From assembly GCF_014699035.1 (NCBI RefSeq), contig NZ_JACXAA010000020.1:1-64000 (forward strand): a stretch of 64,000 nucleotides of DNA. The letters are read 5' to 3'. Below, in pieces: positions 31,654-40,818 of the stretch. This DNA comes from Spirosoma validum. Its GTDB lineage: Bacteria; Bacteroidota; Bacteroidia; Cytophagales; Spirosomataceae. Each line of letters opens with the position of its first letter. The stretch's first letter is position 1. The position numbers and the translations under genes were made by a program. A model generated the notes under the pieces. It saw nothing but the letters and a program-made list of their open reading frames with translations. It had not been told where the DNA came from and did no database searches.

Positions 31654-32382
31654 ATGAAAAATTTGTTAACGTTAATCGGGTTCGTTCTGGTGTTTTTTCT
31701 CCTGGGCGGTTTATTTTCTACCGCGCAGGCGCAGGGACAGGATCGGCAGGTTACGTTTACTGGTTTTCTGACGGGGGGTAAAACCAATGAGCCGTTGCCG
31801 GGGGCTTACATCTATATTCCCAAAGCGGGCAAAGGCGTTTTGTCGGCACCGAACGGCTATTTTGCTCTGCCCGTTTTTCCGGGAGACAGTATCATTTTCA
31901 GCTACGTTGGTTTCAGAACGCAATACCACATTATTCCAAAACGCTTAACTGACCTTACGTATTCGGCCGTTGTCGCGTTGCAGGAAGATGTAAAAACTCT
32001 GGCTGAAGTAAAGGTATACCCGTATGCAACGGAAGAGTTATTTAAAGATGCTTTCGTCAACCTTAAGCTCCCCGACGAAAAAGAACGCGAGAATTTAGCC
32101 CGGAATACAAGTCCCGAAGCCATCATGCGGCAGGCGGCTACCATGCCAATGAGCGCACTGGCGAACCACCAGAATTTCGTCAATCAACAATTTTTCGGGC
32201 GTGAGTCCATCGTTGGGCGCACGCAGACGCCTACGTTCTCATTCACCAATCCATTCGCCTGGGCCAACTTCATTCGTTCAGTCAAGCGGGGTGATTTCAA
32301 GAACAAGGAATGGCGCAGTGAGCTTAACAAAGCCCCGCGCGAAAACGTATCGCGGAAAGATATTCTCCAGGATGGGAATTAG
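31654..32382 (+). CDS. Secreted carboxypeptidase-regulatory-like (CarboxypepD_reg) protein
   Basis: About 242 residues from ATG 31654 (MKNLLTLIGFVLVFFLLGGLFSTAQAQ, signal peptide). The mature N-terminal domain, about 70 residues, is the beta-sandwich often found at the front of TonB receptors: FTGFLTGGKTNEPLPGAYIYIPKAGKGVLSAPNGYFALPVFPGDSIIFSYVGFRTQ. The rest, about 110 residues, is helical and charged, without a barrel, so this is a free-standing periplasmic or surface protein. Role unknown; similar proteins are frequent in Bacteroidota. Convergent with the lpxH-type gene 24 bp away. Confidence 0.78.
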   Translation: MKNLLTLIGFVLVFFLLGGLFSTAQAQGQDRQVTFTGFLTGGKTNEPLPGAYIYIPKAGKGVLSAPNGYFALPVFPGDSIIFSYVGFRTQYHIIPKRLTDLTYSAVVALQEDVKTLAEVKVYPYATEELFKDAFVNLKLPDEKERENLARNTSPEAIMRQAATMPMSALANHQNFVNQQFFGRESIVGRTQTPTFSFTNPFAWANFIRSVKRGDFKNKEWRSELNKAPRENVSRKDILQDGN

Positions 32383-32405
32383 TCAAGACACGCCCCTTTG
32401 CGTCC

Positions 32406-33185
32406 CTACATAGTCCATTTTTCCAGTTGTAACGTATCGCCGTCAAACACGCCGTAGGTTTTTGCCAGTATCCATTCCCCAATATTAACGTATCGGCTGT
32501 TTGGGTTAATTTCCAGATTCAGGGGAATATGCCGATGCCCAAACACGTAGTAGTCGTGGTGATTCTGGCTCTCGATGGTTCGGCTGTACTGAAATAGCCA
32601 CTCCGTTTCGGGACCTTGATACTTCGTATGCTCGTCGTTGTAGTGGCTTAGCCGACTCTGTTTAGACCAGGCATTCGCCAGCTGAATGCCAATATCGGGG
32701 TGTAACCAGCGAAATAGCTTCCGGGCAAATTTGTGCTCGAATACGACTTTAAGTTTCTTGTACGTTTCATCGCCGGGACCAAGGCCGTCGCCATGACCGA
32801 CGAAAAAGCGCTTGTTGCCAATGATATAGTCGCGGGGCTGACGGTAGACTGGAATGCCCATTTCGTCGGTGAAATACGTTTCCATCCACATGTCATGATT
32901 ACCCGTGAACACAATGATTCGATGCCCTTTATCCGTCAGTTCGGCCAGCTTACCAAATAAACGGATAAAGCCTTTGGGTATGGTCTTTTTGTATTCGAAC
33001 CAGAAATCGAAGATATCGCCAACTAAAAAAATCAATTCCGCATCAGCCTGAATGGTATCCAGCCACCGTACAATTTGCTGTTCGCGCTGACGGCTATGGG
33101 CAGCATCTGGTGCGCCAAGGTGAAAATCAGATGCAAAATAGACCTTACGGCCAGGAGGCAATGGAATGGTTTCGGTAGTAGACAT
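32406..33185 (-). CDS. lpxH: UDP-2,3-diacylglucosamine diphosphatase family phosphoesterase
   Basis: 259 residues of calcineurin-like metallophosphoesterase. Metal-ligand motifs in order: DFHLG, GDIFDFWFEY, GNHDMW, GHGDGLGPGD and GHRHIPL. In the LpxH family this enzyme removes UMP from UDP-2,3-diacylglucosamine to give lipid X, the fourth step of lipid A synthesis, acting peripherally at the inner membrane. Bacteroidota often carry two such paralogues, so assignment as the main LpxH is likely but not certain. Confidence 0.85.
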   Translation of the reverse strand: MSTTETIPLPPGRKVYFASDFHLGAPDAAHSRQREQQIVRWLDTIQADAELIFLVGDIFDFWFEYKKTIPKGFIRLFGKLAELTDKGHRIIVFTGNHDMWMETYFTDEMGIPVYRQPRDYIIGNKRFFVGHGDGLGPGDETYKKLKVVFEHKFARKLFRWLHPDIGIQLANAWSKQSRLSHYNDEHTKYQGPETEWLFQYSRTIESQNHHDYYVFGHRHIPLNLEINPNSRYVNIGEWILAKTYGVFDGDTLQLEKWTM

Positions 33186-33422
33186 GCGTAAGCGAATTCG
33201 TCCGTAAAACTACGTAATGAATACGGTTCATGCATATAATCCTCTGCTCCCTATCAGGCGCCCCGTTGCTTACGTAAGCTCGTAGCCCGCCTTTTACTCT
33301 ATTTTGCTTTTCCTTGATTACAGACTCAGGAACAGGCCAAATAATGAGTTGCGGTAAAAACATAAATCTTGCGAAGATGGTATTTAAGAAAACGTTATTT
33401 TTGGGCTTTCTCCGAACATCTT

Positions 33423-34187
33423 ATGAAAATTAAATCGCTGATACTGGCTTTTCCTATACTGTGTTTAGCCTGCAATAGTCCCAGTTCACCTTCTGATCCG
33501 GCCAGCCAAATGGAAGCTAGCCCGCTTCTGGCCAAAGCTCCTTCCGGTGTACGAACACTGTCTGTCGATTTCAACTACGATGAACCTTGTAATATTCTGG
33601 GTGAAGAGTATGTACGACAAACCTTCAATCTGGAGGAAAAAACAGAACTGGCCGAGGCTCATACCCACAATGGCTGCGAGTTTGAATGGGCAGGCAACAA
33701 AGTTGTCGTCGCTTTTGGCGGTGCCCGGCCTTTTGCGTCTGTCTACCAGGCCGAATACAATTTTGACAAAATGTATCAGGCTAAACCATCCGAAACGCTG
33801 ACAGCCCCCGTATCTGCATCAACGCTCGTTGAATCAGCCATCAGTGGCCCAGAAACGGAAGGAACCGGCGCTGAAGTATCTGCAGCCGATTCAACGCACC
33901 ATAACACCGACGATAAACACCCGGATCACGCTGGAGAATCAGCAGCAACCCCACCCCTGACGAGCCCTGCGGTTAGCAAAGGAAAATTCGAAGCGGTGCC
34001 AAATGTAGGCGACAAAGCCGTTTGGGACGCCACAACTGGCGCGATGCACGTGCTCTACAACAACCACATTATTAGTATCATGGTCGAAACCAAAGGCAAA
34101 TCTGAGCTTAAGAAAGAACAAGCCCAGTCGCTGACCGAAGTACTGATCGAAAAGATTTCTGCCAACGAATACACGAAACGGTTATAA
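33423..34187 (+). CDS. Lipoprotein of unknown function
   Basis: 254 residues from ATG 33423; an ATG 18 codons upstream gives a basic non-signal leader. MKIKSLILAFPILCLACNSPSSP has a lipobox with Cys17 and a Ser/Pro linker. A globular part follows (LSVDFNYDEPCNILGEEYVRQTFN, HNGCEFEWAGNKVVVAFGGARPFAS), then a low-complexity acidic and His-rich linker at about 130-185 (SADSTHHNTDDKHPDHAGES). A second piece, GKFEAVPNVGDKAVWDATTGAMHVLYNNHIISIMVE, looks like a domain swap with the first. The His/Asp stretch might bind metal. It ends at a strong terminator. Confidence 0.72.
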   Translation: MKIKSLILAFPILCLACNSPSSPSDPASQMEASPLLAKAPSGVRTLSVDFNYDEPCNILGEEYVRQTFNLEEKTELAEAHTHNGCEFEWAGNKVVVAFGGARPFASVYQAEYNFDKMYQAKPSETLTAPVSASTLVESAISGPETEGTGAEVSAADSTHHNTDDKHPDHAGESAATPPLTSPAVSKGKFEAVPNVGDKAVWDATTGAMHVLYNNHIISIMVETKGKSELKKEQAQSLTEVLIEKISANEYTKRL

Positions 34188-34211
34188 GCCCGGCAAAGCT
34201 TAAGAAAAGAA

Positions 34212-34244
34212 AAAGGGGAGTTGAAATCATTTCAACTCCCCTTT
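34212..34244. terminator. Strong bidirectional terminator
   Basis: 16-bp perfect arms AAAGGGGAGTTGAAAT (34212-34227) and complement (34229-34244), with A and T runs outside, between the lipoprotein gene and convergent bioB. Confidence 0.85.
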
Positions 34245-34351
34245 ACTTTTTGCAGGACTTCATAAAGGAGGCAAAGAGATAAACAAAGAACCTGAAAACT
34301 CCGTGTATAGTCTTTACTCCTGACAAAACCCTGTATTCTTGTCTTCAGACG

Positions 34352-35353
34352 CTACAGCGGAATTTGTTCAAATACGACAGCAGGCTGATTCTTATCTTTA
34401 AACGCTTTACGGGGGCGAATATTGAGTGTCTGAAATAATTGTTGATCGGCATCCTCATCCGGGTTGGGTGTTGTCAGGAGTTTATCACCCGCAAAAATCG
34501 AATTTGCACCCGCCAGGAAGCATAGGGCCTGTTCCTCCGTATTCATCCGAACCCGTCCGGCCGACAGACGTACCATCGCCTTCGGCATGATGATACGTGC
34601 CGTAGCAATCATTCGGATCATCTCCCAAACCGACACCCGCGGCTGGTCTTCCAGGGGTGTTCCTTCGACGGGTACCAGCGCGTTTACCGGTACTGACTCC
34701 GGATGTTGTGGCAACGTAGCGAGCGTATGCAACATACCAACCCGATCCTGATGAGATTCCCCCATGCCTATAATGCCGCCGGAACAAACGGAAATACCGG
34801 CCTTCCGGGCATGACCGAGCGTATCTAAACGATCGTCATACGTACGGGTACTGATGATGTCGCCGTAGAATTCTTCACTCGTATCCAGATTGTGGTTGTA
34901 AGCATACAGACCGGCATCCCGGAGTTTCTGGGCCTGACTTTCGGTTAACATCCCGAGTGTACAGCACACTTCAAGCCCCATTTCATTGACGCCCTGTACC
35001 ATATCGAGCACCTTATCGAAGTCGCGGTTGTCGCGCACCTCCCGCCAGGCCGCCCCCATGCAGAAGCGGGTGCTTCCTGTGTCTTTGGCGTGCTGCGCGG
35101 CCGTCAGCACCTCCTCTACTTCCATCAGTTTATGTACCTTCACGGCGGTATGATAGCGGGCCGCTTGTGGACAATAGGCACAGTCTTCAGGGCAGCCTCC
35201 TGTTTTTACTGACAATAATGTACATACCTGAACTTCTTGTGGATCGTGATGCTGGCGATGCACGGTAGCGGCCCGATATATCAGATCAAGAACAGGCGAA
35301 TTATAGATTTCAGCAATTTCGGCGCGGGTCCAATCAGTACGTAGCGAAGTCAT
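34352..35353 (-). CDS. bioB: Biotin synthase
   Basis: About 333 residues from ATG 35353 ([21 protein letters not shown]); an ATG at 35383 adds ten unusual residues. Radical SAM enzyme that inserts sulfur into dethiobiotin. The cluster-binding motif [10 protein letters not shown] gives Cys54, Cys58 and Cys61. Other family motifs are [78 protein letters not shown] and [17 protein letters not shown]. No other bio genes are nearby. An exact Bacteroidota promoter lies upstream at 35412-35442. Confidence 0.96.
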   Translation of the reverse strand: MTSLRTDWTRAEIAEIYNSPVLDLIYRAATVHRQHHDPQEVQVCTLLSVKTGGCPEDCAYCPQAARYHTAVKVHKLMEVEEVLTAAQHAKDTGSTRFCMGAAWREVRDNRDFDKVLDMVQGVNEMGLEVCCTLGMLTESQAQKLRDAGLYAYNHNLDTSEEFYGDIISTRTYDDRLDTLGHARKAGISVCSGGIIGMGESHQDRVGMLHTLATLPQHPESVPVNALVPVEGTPLEDQPRVSVWEMIRMIATARIIMPKAMVRLSAGRVRMNTEEQALCFLAGANSIFAGDKLLTTPNPDEDADQQLFQTLNIRPRKAFKDKNQPAVVFEQIPL

Positions 35354-35411
35354 AAGTGTTCCGCTGTCGCGGGCGTAAGTCATAAAAAGTCGTAAGCGCC
35401 AAGGCGCAAGT

Positions 35412-35442
35412 CAAATGTAGTTGATGACGGCAAAACGGGCAA
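35412..35442 (-). promoter_or_regulatory. bioB promoter: TTG-N20-TACATTTG
   Basis: On the minus strand TTG (35440-35442) is followed after 20 bp by TACATTTG (35412-35419), matching both elements of the Bacteroidota primary sigma consensus. The predicted transcript start near 35405 leaves a leader of about 20 to 50 nt, depending on the start codon. Confidence 0.7.
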
Positions 35443-35589
35443 ATAATACGCTTATTATCAACCGGACCAATTTTAGCCTGTAAGCTGAAATACTACACGA
35501 TGATTTGTTCGGCGTTCGCTCAGAATTTGTTTTACAAAGCTCTGATAGTATCGAATTATCCAATTAGTTTAGCAAAAAAACCTATACCC

Positions 35590-36942
35590 ATGAAAAAAAG
35601 AACCTTCATAAAACTATCCTCAACGCTAATGGCCGCTCCCGTGTTCTCACCACTCTCTGACTGGTTTGCCGCTGAAAAATTAAAAAACTGGGCAGGTAAT
35701 CTTGAGTATAGCACGGATAAGCTGTACAAAGCCAATTCCATAAAAGATGTACAGGAACTGGTAAGAAAATATGACAAAGTAAAAGTGCTGGGCACGCGCC
35801 ATTGCTTCAACAGCATCGCCGATACTAAATACAATTTCATCTCGCTCAGAGAGATGGATCAGGTTGTGGCCCTGGACCCGAAGGCTCGTACCGTTACCAT
35901 TGAATCGGGTATGAGCTACGGCCAACTGGCTCCTTACCTGGACAAAAAAGGGTTTGCTCTGCACAATCTAGCCTCCTTACCTCATATTTCAGTGGCTGGT
36001 GCCTGTACGACTGCCACGCATGGCTCGGGGGTTAAAAACGGGAACCTGGCAACGGTCGTTTCAGCGCTGGAAATCGTTACGGCGAATGGTGACGTCCGAA
36101 CGCTTTCGCGGGCAAAGGATGGCGATACGTTCCGGGGTGCGGTTGTTGGCTTAGGTGCGCTGGGGGCTATCACGAAAGTGACGCTCGATATTCAGCCGAC
36201 GTTTCAGATGCGGCAGTACGTATACGAAAACCTTCCGCTGGAGCAACTCAAAGACCATTTCGAAGCCATCGTATCGAGTGGTTACAGCGTTAGTCTGTTT
36301 ACCGACTGGCAGAAAAAACGCATCAATGAAGTCTGGATAAAAAGCAAGGTAGAAAAAGGCGATACGGCAAAAGCGAAGACCGAGTTTTACGGAGCCAAAC
36401 TCGCAACGAAGAATCTCCATCCCATCGCTGAACTTTCAGCCGTCAATTGCACTGAGCAGATGGGCGTACCGGGTCCCTGGTACGAACGACTCCCTCACTT
36501 CCGAATGGGCTTCACGCCCAGCAGTGGCAAAGAATTACAGGCTGAATATTTTGTGCCACGCAAAAACGCCGTGGAAGCCATCCTGGCCGTTGAACGACTC
36601 CGCGACCACATCAGCCCGCATCTGTTTATCTCGGAACTCCGTACTATCGACGCCGATAATTTCTGGATGAGCCCCTGTTACAAACAACCTTCTTTAGCCA
36701 TTCACTTTACCTGGAAACAGGATTGGGCTTCGGTCAGAAAAGTGTTGCCCATGATCGAAAAAGAGCTGGCTCCGTTTCACGCCAAGCCGCATTGGGGCAA
36801 GGTCTTTACGATGGCACCCGCTACGTTACAATCGCGCTATGAAAAGCTGGCGGACTTTAAAAAATTAGTGAACGAATTTGACCCCAAAGGTAAATTCCGC
36901 AATGATTTTTTAGCAACGAATCTATACGGAGGTTCTGTGTAG
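35590..36942 (+). CDS. FAD-linked sugar alcohol/lactone oxidase (alditol oxidase-like)
   Basis: About 450 residues from ATG 35590 (MKKRTFIKLSSTLMAAPVF, export signal). VAO/PCMH-type FAD enzyme. FAD-binding domain: SIKDVQELVRKYDKVKVLGTRHCFN, VTIESGMSYGQLAPYLDKKGFALHNLASLPHISVAGACTTATHGSG, where His in ATHGSG is the expected covalent FAD site. C-terminal ALO-type domain: ELRTIDADNFWMSPCYKQPSLAIHFTWKQDW and KPHWGKVFTM. Members oxidise xylitol, sorbitol or aldonolactones with oxygen. The leader suggests periplasmic action. It ends before a 16-bp hairpin. Confidence 0.87.
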   Translation: MKKRTFIKLSSTLMAAPVFSPLSDWFAAEKLKNWAGNLEYSTDKLYKANSIKDVQELVRKYDKVKVLGTRHCFNSIADTKYNFISLREMDQVVALDPKARTVTIESGMSYGQLAPYLDKKGFALHNLASLPHISVAGACTTATHGSGVKNGNLATVVSALEIVTANGDVRTLSRAKDGDTFRGAVVGLGALGAITKVTLDIQPTFQMRQYVYENLPLEQLKDHFEAIVSSGYSVSLFTDWQKKRINEVWIKSKVEKGDTAKAKTEFYGAKLATKNLHPIAELSAVNCTEQMGVPGPWYERLPHFRMGFTPSSGKELQAEYFVPRKNAVEAILAVERLRDHISPHLFISELRTIDADNFWMSPCYKQPSLAIHFTWKQDWASVRKVLPMIEKELAPFHAKPHWGKVFTMAPATLQSRYEKLADFKKLVNEFDPKGKFRNDFLATNLYGGSV

Positions 36943-36968
36943 AATCAATTACAAACACCCTATTTATG

Positions 36969-36982
36969 CTCACCATGGTGAG
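36969..36982. promoter_or_regulatory. 14-bp perfect palindrome CTCACCATGGTGAG
   Basis: A short perfect dyad in the gap between the oxidase and the following orphan gene, immediately before a long hairpin. It has the size of a repressor operator but no partner regulator is visible nearby. Confidence 0.35.
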
Positions 36983-36986
36983 TATA

Positions 36987-37030
36987 GCTTTAAAAAAGGT
37001 ATTCGCTAAGATAGATACCTTTTTTAAAGC
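36987..37030 (+). terminator. Terminator of the oxidase gene
   Basis: 16-bp perfect arms GCTTTAAAAAAGGTAT (36987-37002) and complement (37015-37030), loop 12 nt, with an internal T run on the 3' side. Confidence 0.75.
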
Positions 37031-37053
37031 AAACCTTAGCCACCCATAATTAT

Positions 37054-38280
37054 ATGAACCGACTGTTTACAATTATTACTTTTTTTCTAATTAACTGTGG
37101 ATTATCCAGTGCTCAAAAAGCTGATGTCTATGATGTGCCACTCGAAATAGATTTGAGAGTCGTGCCAACCGGACGGCTATTTTCCGTTGACACAATCATT
37201 AATGCTCGTGTCGACACAGTCACTCACATTGGAACCTGGCAACAGCCTTCTGGTAAAATAGTGGAGCTACGGTTTACTGAAGGTTTTCAGCCTACTCTGA
37301 CAAACTTCATTTTTTCTACCTTAACGAACTTCGATAACAAGCTCCCATTTTATAGTATAGCTGTCAGGGATTTTACTATCAATAGTGCTAGAGGATTTAA
37401 TCGTTTCGAGCTGGCTGTTACGTTCTGTAAACGTAATGCTTATCAGCTTGGTAGTGCAGCTGTCGATACTACAATCAGTGGTGTTCATGCGTTAGCGCCG
37501 GTCTTTAACGCTGATATTATTGTGGAAAGCAGTGGTACTGACTTTTCGAGTTTAGTTAAAGAAGGGCTAACTAAACTCTTTCTCAAATTCAACAACTACC
37601 TGACTAATACTGAGACCGTACCGTCCAATTACAGCGATTTATTAGCAGAAATGACTAAATCAGCGCAAGAGTTAAATTTAACTCAAGCAGTTTATGACAG
37701 CAGCCATACTACTATTGACGATGATTTACTACGTTGTAATCAACTTCGATCAGGTGTCTATCGGACTTTCAATGATTTACGACTCAATCGACCATCCTTG
37801 ACAGGTCAACTATCTATTCAGGAGAAAAATGGCTTTGCAAGCCTACGCAAGTCTTCTGGCTCGCGAGCTAAATATCGCTTTTTTGGCTTCTGTGACGGCA
37901 GAGATCTGTTTATCAGCACAAACATTTATCCGACCGCTGGCATACGGTATGCCAAAGTGAAAAGTGTTGGCCGTTACCTACTCTGGATAGACAATTACGT
38001 TACCTCATCTGAAAGGACAGCCAGTGCAGTTGGAGCCTCATTCGGTCTGATTGGTGCGCTGGCGGCTTCATCGGCTACTTCTTACAAGGATTGTATCGCT
38101 TTGGACATGCAGACGGGAGGAGTATTTATGGTCACGAAAGACAAGCTACCTCAAATGTTGGCCGGTCACGACGATTTATTAGCCGAGTTGGCAGCCATGC
38201 CAAACCCCAAAGACGAACAAAAACAGTTTTATTTATTGGACAAATTAAATCAACGTGTACGTTCGCAAGTAACACGCTGA
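37054..38280 (+). CDS. Secreted orphan protein
   Basis: 408 residues with a signal peptide (LFTIITFFLINCGLSSAQKA). No family recognised. The N-terminal third is beta-rich with aspartate repeats (VYDVPLEIDLRVVPTGRLFSVD); the middle has two helical stretches (VKEGLTKLFLKFNNYL, SDLLAEMTKSAQELNL). Near residue 330 a hydrophobic segment (ASAVGASFGLIGALAASSATS) could be a membrane anchor or fusion-like helix. Base composition is more AT-rich than neighbours and codon use differs, which hints at later acquisition. It is isolated between two hairpins. Confidence 0.7.
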   Translation: MNRLFTIITFFLINCGLSSAQKADVYDVPLEIDLRVVPTGRLFSVDTIINARVDTVTHIGTWQQPSGKIVELRFTEGFQPTLTNFIFSTLTNFDNKLPFYSIAVRDFTINSARGFNRFELAVTFCKRNAYQLGSAAVDTTISGVHALAPVFNADIIVESSGTDFSSLVKEGLTKLFLKFNNYLTNTETVPSNYSDLLAEMTKSAQELNLTQAVYDSSHTTIDDDLLRCNQLRSGVYRTFNDLRLNRPSLTGQLSIQEKNGFASLRKSSGSRAKYRFFGFCDGRDLFISTNIYPTAGIRYAKVKSVGRYLLWIDNYVTSSERTASAVGASFGLIGALAASSATSYKDCIALDMQTGGVFMVTKDKLPQMLAGHDDLLAELAAMPNPKDEQKQFYLLDKLNQRVRSQVTR

Positions 38281-38289
38281 TTTTGGACC

Positions 38290-38319
38290 GTGGTGTCAGT
38301 TGTGAGCAACTGACACCAC
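38290..38319. terminator. 13-bp hairpin of the GTGTC repeat family
   Basis: Perfect arms GTGGTGTCAGTTG (38290-38302) and CAACTGACACCAC (38307-38319), loop TGAG, between convergent genes. The outer arm GGTGTC-G matches hairpins at 3185-3208 and 6616-6639. Confidence 0.75.
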
Positions 38320-38329
38320 AGAAATAGAG

Positions 38330-40771
38330 CTACTTCGGCGTATTCTTCACTACAAACGTAGCTCGCTGACTTCCAGCGGAGCCGTCTTTGGAAAGGCCAT
38401 TCACTTCTATTAGATACGTACCGGGTTGATCAGAGGTGAAGAACTCGACCTGGCTTTGGCCCGTTGCATTCGTTTGCAGATTTGGATTCCAGTATAGCAG
38501 GGTTCGGCCGTCGGGCAGGCGGCTTTCGAGTTGCCTGGCGGTGTCGTACCGGGGAGAATAAAATTCGCGTTGTAATTGTAGACCGTCATATTCCAGCTTC
38601 AACAGATTCGGATCAAGCGGAAACCCAGCAAGGTCGTTTTTGTATGTCATGAGGCTGATAATCCCATTAAACATAACCGGCCCGAACAGGTAACGATTCG
38701 TGACGACATCGATCTGTTTTATTTTCAGCGGGCTGAATTCAATCACTTTGTCCATATCGAAAACGGGCACCCCGTCGATCATGACCAGCGAGAGATCATC
38801 AAAAATTTCACGGTAGGGTTCGTTTAATACGTGTAGTTGAAAATGGCCCTGTTTTTTCCTGGGCATTACACCTAATATATATTCACGTAGCACTTCCTCC
38901 ATTCGCGGAAAGCGTGTGTAGGCATCCAGCAGGTAGCTTTCCCTGGGTTTTCCGTAAAAAGCCGTGCTGTCGACAAGGGGATATCGATACTGGATAGCCT
39001 GGTCGTTCCAATACGTATTTTGTAACTGCATAGATACTGACCGGCTAACCAATTGATCCGTCAGCGATTCGTTGACAGGAACTTCCGGTAATCGAACCGG
39101 AGGAACCATCGTTGAGAATGGATTATCAATAATCAGTTTGTTGATACTATCGGCTGGGTTTGTTTGAACGATCAGATTTTTAGGACCATAAAAGTCCTGA
39201 ACCTCAAAGCGTATCCGGCCCTCTGAATCACTCCTGGACACATACATCCGGACGGGCTTGCCTGCTGCTGCCAGATACGTCAGTACGTTCGATACCGGTT
39301 TACCAGACGATGGATCAGTTACACTTCCCTCAACAATAGGCCCATTAAATTCCGGCAAGAATCGGAAAGCTGGTTGCTGAGCATTGCCCGACGAAGCTCC
39401 TCTCCCAGAAGACAGTACGTCCTCCCAGCGAAACCGACGCCACCCGTGTGTCAGCATAAGGTTATCGGTTGCCAGACGAACATCAGCGGATTCAGGCTGC
39501 CAGTAATATTCGGGCGATTCAATTACACCGGGCAAGTCAGACGTCATCCATAAACAACTCTGAATGGTACCGGAAGCGGCAGTCCCCAACGAATCAATGC
39601 GATAAACAGCCATGGACAAACTCGCCTGATTTGTTTTGGTGGCGGCTGATGCTTGTACGTCTGTCGTCAAAGCTACTTTCGTTCGGGAAGCATAACTTGC
39701 CTGATCGGTTTTGAGCGAAATGTTCAACAGTTGAGTAGGTCGTTTGAAATATAACCGCTCACAAACCGGTTTGCGATCAGCGTCAAAAACCGTCAGATGC
39801 GAAATACCATCCCCCAACACCTTTTTATCAATCAAAAATGTCGTTTCGCGCTGAATTGGGCGTACTTCCGCTACGTCGATTACCTGTCGGGTATGCGCCA
39901 ATAGATACACAACCGATGGCGTTGCTACGTTCGCATTAACCGTAATTTTCAGTTGATCTGCGCTGGCTTCCTCCAGTCGCATCGCATAACCCTGCGTGTA
40001 TATTTTAGGCAGTGTTCGGGTAACTGAACGACCGATTGAATCCGCTATAATGACCTGGTAGGCTGCCGTGTCGGATGGGGTAAACGTAAAATTTCCAATA
40101 CCAAACTTGTGTGAGTTGAACCGGGCAAGTGTATCGTTTTTTCCGTTCAACAGCCAACCCCGAACGTTCACCCCTCGCCCCGCTCTGTCAGACACTTTGA
40201 ACCCTACTTTACTGAAAATACCCTGCACCAGATTACCTCCTTCGGGGAAAAACTGAATATCATAATTGGCCGTCTCCCGGAGTAGCGGCAGACCTAGTCG
40301 TTTGAACGGATTAACAATCGTCAGTTTCTTTTCAAAGAAATAAGCAGCATCGAAATTCTTCATCCAGTTCGTATAGGCCCGCAGTCGATACGTACCGGAA
40401 TTGACCGAAGAAGGCAGAAAAAACGTACCGTTTCCGCCGGACGAACTCAAAGTCACTTTCGTTTGTAGCACCGGCGCGCCCTGTTGATCAAGTAATTCCA
40501 GATAGGCCACTTTACTCAGGTCAACCGGTTGATGAAAGGTCCCGTCTACGTAATACACCTTAAACCATAGCGTTTCACCGGTCAAGTAAAAGCTCTGGTC
40601 CGTATGAACGAACAGTTTTTCCGGCAAGGCCTGCCGTCGATACGTATCAAACGGCTGCACTAATGTACCGACTGACGCAGGTGATTGCCCAAAAGAACAG
40701 ACACTGCCCAGAAGCAACAGACTATTTAAGAACGTTTTTATAAAGGATGGCATAACGGGCTGGTTCATCAT
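38330..40771 (-). CDS. Large secreted macroglobulin-like (MG2) protein
   Basis: 813 residues; a start at 40753 (MPSFIKTFLNSLLLLGSVCSFGQ) also gives a signal peptide. The N-terminal domain has the MG2 pattern of alpha-2-macroglobulins: PEKLFVHTDQSFYLTGETLWFKVYYVD, then GTFFLPSSVNSGTYRLRAYTNWM. Several Ig-like domains follow, a carboxypeptidase-regulatory-like unit (VEGSVTDPSSGKPVSNVLTYLAAAGKP), and a TonB plug-like part near MIDGVPVFDMDKVIEFSPLKIKQIDVVTNRYLFG. No thioester or barrel is seen. Such proteins are surface-exposed in Bacteroidota with unclear roles. It is the last gene of the TonB receptor operon, 47 bp after the DUF4249 gene. Confidence 0.82.
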   Translation of the reverse strand: MMNQPVMPSFIKTFLNSLLLLGSVCSFGQSPASVGTLVQPFDTYRRQALPEKLFVHTDQSFYLTGETLWFKVYYVDGTFHQPVDLSKVAYLELLDQQGAPVLQTKVTLSSSGGNGTFFLPSSVNSGTYRLRAYTNWMKNFDAAYFFEKKLTIVNPFKRLGLPLLRETANYDIQFFPEGGNLVQGIFSKVGFKVSDRAGRGVNVRGWLLNGKNDTLARFNSHKFGIGNFTFTPSDTAAYQVIIADSIGRSVTRTLPKIYTQGYAMRLEEASADQLKITVNANVATPSVVYLLAHTRQVIDVAEVRPIQRETTFLIDKKVLGDGISHLTVFDADRKPVCERLYFKRPTQLLNISLKTDQASYASRTKVALTTDVQASAATKTNQASLSMAVYRIDSLGTAASGTIQSCLWMTSDLPGVIESPEYYWQPESADVRLATDNLMLTHGWRRFRWEDVLSSGRGASSGNAQQPAFRFLPEFNGPIVEGSVTDPSSGKPVSNVLTYLAAAGKPVRMYVSRSDSEGRIRFEVQDFYGPKNLIVQTNPADSINKLIIDNPFSTMVPPVRLPEVPVNESLTDQLVSRSVSMQLQNTYWNDQAIQYRYPLVDSTAFYGKPRESYLLDAYTRFPRMEEVLREYILGVMPRKKQGHFQLHVLNEPYREIFDDLSLVMIDGVPVFDMDKVIEFSPLKIKQIDVVTNRYLFGPVMFNGIISLMTYKNDLAGFPLDPNLLKLEYDGLQLQREFYSPRYDTARQLESRLPDGRTLLYWNPNLQTNATGQSQVEFFTSDQPGTYLIEVNGLSKDGSAGSQRATFVVKNTPK

Positions 40772-40818
40772 GGCTTCGGGTTCTCAAACCAAAGCCACGC
40801 ATACGGAATTATAGCAAC

